A stretch of 64,000 nucleotides of DNA from Cyanobacteria bacterium SIG28 (GTDB lineage: Bacteria > Cyanobacteriota > Vampirovibrionia > Gastranaerophilales > Gastranaerophilaceae). A model generated the notes under the pieces. It did not search any database and had not been told where the DNA came from. It saw nothing but the letters and a program-made list of their open reading frames with translations. The stretch is from positions 1 to 64,000 of the forward strand of contig SUTU01000013.1 in NCBI GenBank assembly GCA_015152525.1. Direction: 5' to 3'. This document shows positions 58,348 through 64,000 of this stretch, piece by piece (positions within the stretch are counted from its first letter, which is position 1; each line of letters begins with the position of its first letter). A program made the translations under genes and the position numbers.

Positions 58348-59011
58348 TAAAAAATATCGTTGGCATTCAAGTGAGGGTTCTTGTGAAAAATGCCAAGCTT
58401 TAAATAATACTGAATATGATTCAGAAAAAGAAATTCCGGATAAGCCACATCCAAATTGTAAATGCTATGTTGAGGCTGTTGAAGAAGATAAATGTAATTG
58501 CATAGAAGAAGCTTTAGAAGAAATTGAAGAACAAGTTGGTAATGCAGCCATTTTAAGGGATGAAATACAAAAAGAAATTGCTTATTTTACAGGAGTTTTA
58601 GTAACTTATAATTTTAATCCATCAACAGTTTCTTTAATTGAAAGTTGCATTGATGCATTGGAACAAATAATAGGAACAATTAATGACTTTATAAAAAATT
58701 ATAATGATATGAAAAAAGCTAACACCATTGGTGGTGACAAATATTTTCATTCCAAGGCAAACTGTGAAGGTGCTCAAAGAGGGGAATGGGGTAAATTAAT
58801 TGCAACTATAATTAGTGAAGTGCGAGAATTTACAGATGCCTTTGGTAATGTTTTACGAAAAAAAATGACCATACAAGATAGTATAAAAGACATACTAGAA
58901 GATCAAGAAGCTAACAGATATGGAAGAAGACAAGGAGAAAAACATCCAAACGAAGACAGTAAAGTTTTAGTAGATATTTATCGACCAAATGGACTTCCAG
59001 ATAGATATTAA
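58340..59011 (+). CDS. Fusion of a Mu-F/minor-head-like Cys motif with a polymorphic-toxin-like C-terminal domain
   Basis: N-term YRWHSSEGSCEKCQALNNTEYDSEKEIPDKPHPNCKCYVE; C-term KYFHSKANCEGAQRGEWGKLIATIISEVREFTDAF...DQEANRYGRRQGEKHPN...YRPNGLPDRY. Confidence 0.6.
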   Translation: MSNKKYRWHSSEGSCEKCQALNNTEYDSEKEIPDKPHPNCKCYVEAVEEDKCNCIEEALEEIEEQVGNAAILRDEIQKEIAYFTGVLVTYNFNPSTVSLIESCIDALEQIIGTINDFIKNYNDMKKANTIGGDKYFHSKANCEGAQRGEWGKLIATIISEVREFTDAFGNVLRKKMTIQDSIKDILEDQEANRYGRRQGEKHPNEDSKVLVDIYRPNGLPDRY

Positions 59012-59293
59012 TTGAGGTACAATTTATCTATGAAGATGGTGATAAAATTTTTTAAAATAATATTTAGTATTATTAATACAATAACTCTTATTCCTTTTGT
59101 ATTATTTGTAATAGGTATAATTGTAATGTTAATTATCTCTTCTGACCCAATGGACGCTTGCATGGATGTTGGGTATTGCAAAGAAGGGTTACCATTGAAT
59201 ATTGAAGGTAAAAAAATAACAGTAAATAAACAAACTTGTATAGAAAATGATGGTAAATGGCTTGAAGATAGGAAAGTTTGTAAATTTAATTAA
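59012..59293 (+). CDS. Small TM protein with Cys-rich tail (candidate immunity)
   Basis: TM segment then SSDPMDACMDVGYCKEGLPLNIEGKKITVNKQTCIENDGKWLEDRKVCKFN; starts right after the toxin stop. Confidence 0.55.
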   Translation: MRYNLSMKMVIKFFKIIFSIINTITLIPFVLFVIGIIVMLIISSDPMDACMDVGYCKEGLPLNIEGKKITVNKQTCIENDGKWLEDRKVCKFN

Positions 59294-59305
59294 GCATAAG
59301 CAAAG

Positions 59306-59432
59306 TTTTTAAATACCTTTTTAGAAATTTTAATATAGAAATATTTATATTCAAGCAGTGCGGATAAATATTCGCACTGTTGTTTTGTACTACAAAAAAG
59401 AGAGTTTATCTCAGAAAGGAAAATTTATTATG
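59306..59432 (+). repeat. Leader repeat R, copy R3 (in front of scaffold)
   Basis: ATATAGAAATATTTATATTCAAGCAGTGCGGATAAATATTCGCACTGTTGTTTTGTACTACAAAAAAGAGAGTTTATCTCAGAAAGGAAAATTTATTATG. Confidence 0.95.
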
Positions 59433-60083
59433 GATGAAAATCTAAATTACATTAATGATTCGCAAGTTCTTGAGCAGGAGCCGGATTTGTCCGATAACTC
59501 AGCTTCTCAAGAAAATACGGATGCTTTTTCAACAGAACAAGATAGTTTTTATGACGGAGAATCTTTAGAAAAAGACCCGACAGAAGAACTTATTCTTGGT
59601 AAGTTTAGAAGTGTAGAAGATTTGTCAAAAGCTTATCTGGAGCTTCAACGTCATCAAGGCGAAAATTCTAAAGAATTGGGTGAACTTAGAAAAGGTTCAA
59701 ATTCTATGGAAAATCTTTTGCAAACTCTGATTAAGGCTATCGATGTTAAAGATAATGCTAAGGAGTATATTGAATCTTTTCGTCAAAAATACAATACTCC
59801 TGAATATTTTCAAAACGATGAGTTTAATGAAATTTTCAAAGAAGCTTATATGGCTTTAGGACAGAATTTGGACACCGATAGGTTTATAAATCTGCTCGAA
59901 AAATATGTAGGTTCGAGAATTAATGCGTATGACAAGGCGAATGCTGCAAAAAAAGAGACTCAAAAAGCTTTGGATTCTATGACATATAGCAAGAATTCAA
60001 AATCTTCTTACACCCCACCTAAAAAACACTTCGATGAAATGACACCTCAAGAAATCGATGAAATGTTGGAACGGCTTATTTAA
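59430..60083 (+). CDS. Phage scaffold-like protein
   Basis: Acidic helical protein directly upstream of the capsid gene; LGKFRSVEDLSKAYLELQ...; C-term KKHFDEMTPQEIDEMLERLI. Confidence 0.7.
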   Translation: MDENLNYINDSQVLEQEPDLSDNSASQENTDAFSTEQDSFYDGESLEKDPTEELILGKFRSVEDLSKAYLELQRHQGENSKELGELRKGSNSMENLLQTLIKAIDVKDNAKEYIESFRQKYNTPEYFQNDEFNEIFKEAYMALGQNLDTDRFINLLEKYVGSRINAYDKANAAKKETQKALDSMTYSKNSKSSYTPPKKHFDEMTPQEIDEMLERLI

Positions 60084-60123
60084 TGTTTTTGGTTTAATAT
60101 TGAGATTTGTTTGGTAAAGATAA

Positions 60124-60157
60124 GGTGTAGGGCGGAAAAGCGAAGCTTTTCCGCCCT
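60124..60157. repeat. Perfect palindrome GTAGGGCGGAAAAGC-GAA-GCTTTTCCGCCCTAC
   Basis: 15 bp arms; may also act as a terminator. Confidence 0.88.
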
Positions 60158-60213
60158 ACTTTATCAAATTTTAATCTCAAAAAGTTACACACTTAAAATG
60201 AAAGGAAATTTTT

Positions 60214-61110
60214 ATGACAACTACAAAACAAATGATTGTGGATGCGTTTTCAAAAGCATTCAGAAAGTATTTTTACAATGAAATGGTTATTGGTAAACTT
60301 GCTCATTCAGAGTTAAAACAATCAATAAATAAAGGCGATGAAGTTGATATAACTATGCCCGGCATGGTTAGTCTTTTCGATTATGATGGTGGTGATTTAC
60401 CGACTGCTGAAACTGCTACTATTTCAACTTGTAAAGTAAAAATTGACAGAGGCAAGGCTTTTCATTTCGAATTATCTGAAATGGAAGAAAAAATGCTTGA
60501 AAGAACAAAAGGCAATCCTGAAAAAATGGTAGATTTAGCGAAAGATTATACTGCTGATGCGATTAAACAATTTGCGGCAGCTGTAGATGTAGCTTATGCA
60601 AATCTTTATACCAGAGCAGGGCATTACCTTGATGATAATGGCAGTGCAATTACTTTAACTCCGCAAATCGCTAAAGATATTTTTGCTTATATGCAAGCAA
60701 AATTTCAAAGAGGTGATGGTAAAGGTCATACAAACTGGTTAGACGGCTCTATGGTTTGTATTGTTCCGCCTGAATACCAATTTTATTTAGGTAAGTTAGA
60801 TGAACTTAAACACACCGAAACAGGTAAAAACGAAATCAGAAAAGGTTATATAGGTCATCTTTGCGGTTGGGAAATATTAGTTTCAAATAATATTGCTCAA
60901 CCTGAAGACGGTGTTTTCTATCCTTTATTTGGTGTTAAGAATAAAACTCTTGCTGGTGGTATTTCTTCTAACTTAAATACAACATTCTATACTCCGGAAA
61001 AGAATTTTAACACTTGCTACAAAGGTTATGGTTTGTATGGTGTAGGCGCACCTCGTGCTGATATGTTAGGTACAGTTAAAATCTCTGCACCGCTTTCATT
61101 CAGTGCGTAG
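60214..61110 (+). CDS. Phage major capsid protein
   Basis: LAHSELKQSINKGDEVDITMPGMVSLFDYDGGDLPTAETATIS...VDVAYANLYTRAG...; position after scaffold. Confidence 0.82.
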   Translation: MTTTKQMIVDAFSKAFRKYFYNEMVIGKLAHSELKQSINKGDEVDITMPGMVSLFDYDGGDLPTAETATISTCKVKIDRGKAFHFELSEMEEKMLERTKGNPEKMVDLAKDYTADAIKQFAAAVDVAYANLYTRAGHYLDDNGSAITLTPQIAKDIFAYMQAKFQRGDGKGHTNWLDGSMVCIVPPEYQFYLGKLDELKHTETGKNEIRKGYIGHLCGWEILVSNNIAQPEDGVFYPLFGVKNKTLAGGISSNLNTTFYTPEKNFNTCYKGYGLYGVGAPRADMLGTVKISAPLSFSA

Positions 61111-61150
61111 TTAGTATAAGTAGGAAATAAAAATAGAAAGGAAAAATTAT

Positions 61151-61546
61151 ATGACAAGAGATATTATAAAAGTTCAATATCCAACACTTGATCACACAGA
61201 ATCAGTTGCAAATATAAGTATTGAAAAAACAGTAGTTACTCCAGCTAACGGTATTACTATTGAAGAAGCTTTTTCAAATAAAAATAATTCATTATTTATT
61301 GTAATAGATAATGAGTCAGAAGCTAATTCGACAATGACCGTAAAAGCCGGTGATGCTTATCCAAATTCAATGCTTGGTGATATTGTTATTGAATTGGCTA
61401 CAGGTATTTCAGCTATTCAAATTCAAGATTTATCACGTTTTGAAAAAACTGATGGTTCAATTGATCTGGACTTTGCAGAAGATTTTAGCGGTACGCTTTA
61501 TGCTGTTGCTAAATGGGCTGGTGTCAGACCTGTTGAAGAGGTTTAA
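61151..61546 (+). CDS. Capsid-associated (decoration-like) small protein
   Basis: 131 aa beta-rich ORF after the capsid gene. Confidence 0.55.
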   Translation: MTRDIIKVQYPTLDHTESVANISIEKTVVTPANGITIEEAFSNKNNSLFIVIDNESEANSTMTVKAGDAYPNSMLGDIVIELATGISAIQIQDLSRFEKTDGSIDLDFAEDFSGTLYAVAKWAGVRPVEEV

Positions 61547-61618
61547 TGTAGTTTTGTAAAAAGGTTTTACCCCTTCTTCCTTAGTGGGGAAGGGGATTAA
61601 AACCGAACGAGGTATTAT

Positions 61619-61879
61619 ATGTATAAAATAGAATTTATTCCAACCGGTCATGTCTTTGAATTACCGGATGTTACAGCAGAAGAATTAAAAATAAATTTCC
61701 CGCAGGATTATAAAATTTTAGAGAAAAACGGGAAAAAGTTTAAGGATAAAATAGTGGAACGTGAAGTTGCAGATACAAAATCTATTCGTTCAAAAGTCGT
61801 TGAGCAAGAGTCTGAAGTTGTTCAAAAACAAAAAAATAAAAGGAGAAAACAAGATGGAAAAAAACAATTACTTTCCTGA
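61619..61879 (+). CDS. Small phage-region protein
   Basis: MYKIEFIPTGHVFELPDVTAEELKINFPQDYKIL. Confidence 0.55.
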   Translation: MYKIEFIPTGHVFELPDVTAEELKINFPQDYKILEKNGKKFKDKIVEREVADTKSIRSKVVEQESEVVQKQKNKRRKQDGKKQLLS

Positions 61880-62012
61880 AGATGAGGAAATTTGGTCAGA
61901 TTTAAAATATTGGCTTGAAAATCCTATAACTTATGAGGAAGAAAAGAAACAGCAAGAAGCAGAAAAAGCCTATTATGATTATTTATTGGAAAAAGCTTTT
62001 TCTGGTGATTAA
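61854..62012 (+). CDS. 52-aa acidic protein resembling the N-terminus of 49684
   Basis: MEKNNYFPEDEEIWSDLKYWLENPITYEEEKKQQEAEKA; AGGAG upstream. Confidence 0.5.
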   Translation: MEKNNYFPEDEEIWSDLKYWLENPITYEEEKKQQEAEKAYYDYLLEKAFSGD

Positions 62013-62051
62013 AAGAGCGTAAAAAGTTTGATTACATGTTATAATTTAGTC

Positions 62052-62558
62052 ATGAAAAAAATTTTGCTAATGCTATTTATTATATTGTGTTTGCCTTGTT
62101 CAGCAGAAGATATTCTTTATCTTGATAAAGAAAGAGATGAAAAAGCCTCTGCAATTCTTGATGAATATTATTTAAAAAGATTAAACCATATGAAACCGGA
62201 AGAAGTATACAAAGAATTTAATTACACAAAATCTGATGTAAGGGCAGTTTTTTATGATTTAAACTCTGATGGTATTGATGAAGTGATAGGGTATATAAAT
62301 TCATCTGCATTTCAATGTGTAGAAGGTTATCAGTTGTTTATATTAAAAAATGAACCGGAAGGGTATATGAATATTGTAAATGTTAATTTCTACCCTAATT
62401 TAGGTGTAAAGATAGCAAATTCTAAAACTGATAATTTTTTTGATATTGGAATATATTTTACAAAAATAAATCTTGTTGAAAAACCCGCTTTAAGAATCAG
62501 CAAAGATTATGATGAATATGCAGAAATAAAATATAATAAAAAATATCGGCAATATTAG
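62052..62558 (+). CDS. Secreted/periplasmic protein, copy 1 (candidate immunity)
   Basis: Signal peptide MKKILLMLFIILCLPCSAEDI; DLNSDGIDEV loop; first ~270 bp nearly identical to copy 2. Confidence 0.7.
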   Translation: MKKILLMLFIILCLPCSAEDILYLDKERDEKASAILDEYYLKRLNHMKPEEVYKEFNYTKSDVRAVFYDLNSDGIDEVIGYINSSAFQCVEGYQLFILKNEPEGYMNIVNVNFYPNLGVKIANSKTDNFFDIGIYFTKINLVEKPALRISKDYDEYAEIKYNKKYRQY

Positions 62559-62587
62559 ATTTTCCTGACTAGATAGAAAGGAAAATT

Positions 62588-63319
62588 ATGAAAAATTATT
62601 TGTCTTTTGAAGATTTGTTGACCGCTTTGGGGTTAAGCGAATCCAGTGGTAATTATGGTGCTGTGAATAAATTTAATTATTTAGGGAAATATCAAATGGG
62701 GGAAGAGGCGCTTTCAGATGCAGGGTATTATAAAAAAAATGCTTTAAATTCTTCTAAAAATAATACTTGGAATGGACAATTTACAGGGAAAGATGGTGTA
62801 TACAGTAAAAATGATTTTTTAAATAATCATCAAGCTCAAGAGAATGCTATTCGTGAGTATATGAAGAAACAATGGCAGTATGCTAAACATTTTGGTCATG
62901 ATAAATATATTGGTAAAAAAATAAATGGTATTGAAATTACACCATCCGGTTTGTTAGCAGGAATGCATTTGAAGGGGGTTGGCGGGGTTAATGATTATTT
63001 AAAGAATAATGGGAAAGTAACCGTCGCAGACGGTTACGGTACTGATGTCTCTAAATATTTAAAAAACTTTGCAAATTATGATGTTACAGAAATAACTGAT
63101 TCTAATTATTATGGTCCTAATTTAAATCGATCAAAAACAGAGGCTATGGATAAATATCTTAATAATGGAAATAATCTTATTAAGGGGGTAACAGCAAAAG
63201 TTAATCCGCCAGAACCATTATCTAATGATTTTGTAAAAACAACTCCCGTACCACCACCATTATCCAGAGAAGAGTGGCTAAAAAAAATAAGAAGGGAAAG
63301 AATGGGAATTTCTTGGTAA
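62588..63319 (+). CDS. Lysozyme/transglycosylase-like protein with C-terminal SREEWLKKIRRERMGISW tag
   Basis: ALGLSESSGNYGAVNKFNYLGKYQMGEEALSDAGYYKK; tag shared with 49684-50328 products. Confidence 0.7.
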   Translation: MKNYLSFEDLLTALGLSESSGNYGAVNKFNYLGKYQMGEEALSDAGYYKKNALNSSKNNTWNGQFTGKDGVYSKNDFLNNHQAQENAIREYMKKQWQYAKHFGHDKYIGKKINGIEITPSGLLAGMHLKGVGGVNDYLKNNGKVTVADGYGTDVSKYLKNFANYDVTEITDSNYYGPNLNRSKTEAMDKYLNNGNNLIKGVTAKVNPPEPLSNDFVKTTPVPPPLSREEWLKKIRRERMGISW

Positions 63320-63442
63320 AAAGTTATTGTTAAATTAAAAGACTGTAGTCATCTTTGAACATTTTTCTTAGATGACTATTTTTAAAGGTTAATGATATAA
63401 AATTCGAAAATAATAAGTTTGATTACATGTTATAATTTAGTC

Positions 63443-63919
63443 ATGAAAAAAATTTTGCTAATGCTATTTATTATATTGTGTTTGCCTTGTTCAGCAGAAG
63501 ATATTCTTTATCTTGATAAAGAAAGAGATGAAAAAGCCTCTGCAATTCTTGATGAATATTATTTAAAAAGATTAAATCATATGAAACCGGAAGAAGTATA
63601 CAAAGAATTTAATTACACAAAATCTGATGTAAGGGCTATTTTTTATGATTTAAACTCTGATGGTATTGATGAAGTGATAGGGTATATAAATGCACCTTTT
63701 TCAGTCTGTCGAGAGGGTGTTTGGCTGTATATTCTAAAGAAAAAAGAGGCTGGTTATGAAGATTTAAGCGGTTTAAATTTTTGGCCTTCATTAGGTATAA
63801 AAGTTTTGCCCGAAAAAACTGGTAATTTTTATAATATCAAGGTTTTTGCAACAATGGAAAGAATGCCAACAATTGCAACATATAAAGAACAAGTTTATAG
63901 CTATTTTTTTCCTGACTAG
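63443..63919 (+). CDS. Secreted/periplasmic protein, copy 2 (candidate immunity)
   Basis: Same signal peptide and N-terminal half as 62052-62558; divergent C-terminus. Confidence 0.7.
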   Translation: MKKILLMLFIILCLPCSAEDILYLDKERDEKASAILDEYYLKRLNHMKPEEVYKEFNYTKSDVRAIFYDLNSDGIDEVIGYINAPFSVCREGVWLYILKKKEAGYEDLSGLNFWPSLGIKVLPEKTGNFYNIKVFATMERMPTIATYKEQVYSYFFPD

Positions 63920-64000
63920 ATAGAAAGGAAAATTATGCATAGGTACAAATCCTCAGGTTTAAGAGATGGTTTGTAATTACTTATCTTGTTTCTTTTCAGA

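Larger units (their letters stand above)
48454..64000 (+). mobile_element. Phage-derived region (prophage or domesticated capsid element), running past the right edge
   Basis: Collinear portal, scaffold-like and major capsid genes plus small hypotheticals, accessory toxin-like modules and repeated leaders. No integrase or large terminase in the window. Confidence 0.78.

Overview
The window is AT-rich and reads like a bacterial chromosome of the non-photosynthetic cyanobacterial (Melainabacteria/Gastranaerophilales) type; this taxonomic call is inference from gene style only. From 1 to about 48.2 kb it is chromosomal backbone. This comprises: a ribosomal protein cluster (rplB-rpsN) that stops at a terminator after rpsN; aroQ, folE2; a flagellar export operon (fliPQR-flhB-flhA); recR/ybaB/yebC; a dTDP-rhamnose and glycosyl-phosphotransferase cluster; an SLH protein; a ZIP transporter; fliJ/fliK/hook-basal-body genes; a GH13-like protein; and three tRNAs (Thr, Thr, Tyr). 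A repeat-rich accessory region (27.4-30 kb) follows, then a minus-strand cluster of unusual small, Gly-rich and coiled-coil proteins, then a porin, a class A beta-lactamase fold protein, LptF/G, a matrixin, dnaX, an amidase, rpsB-tsf and an alcohol dehydrogenase. From about 48.4 kb to the right edge there is a phage-derived region with portal, scaffold-like and major capsid genes and no large terminase visible in the window. The most interesting signal is in this region. Apparent effector/immunity modules (lipase-like, polymorphic-toxin-like and lysozyme-like genes with small membrane or secreted partners) sit between the structural genes. They are bounded by near-identical ~100-130 bp leader repeats, and some carry a shared C-terminal peptide. 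Other signals: several dispersed palindromic repeat families, two gene cassettes flanked by direct repeats, a minisatellite found both in the portal gene and between genes, and candidate structured RNAs in the ribosomal operons.
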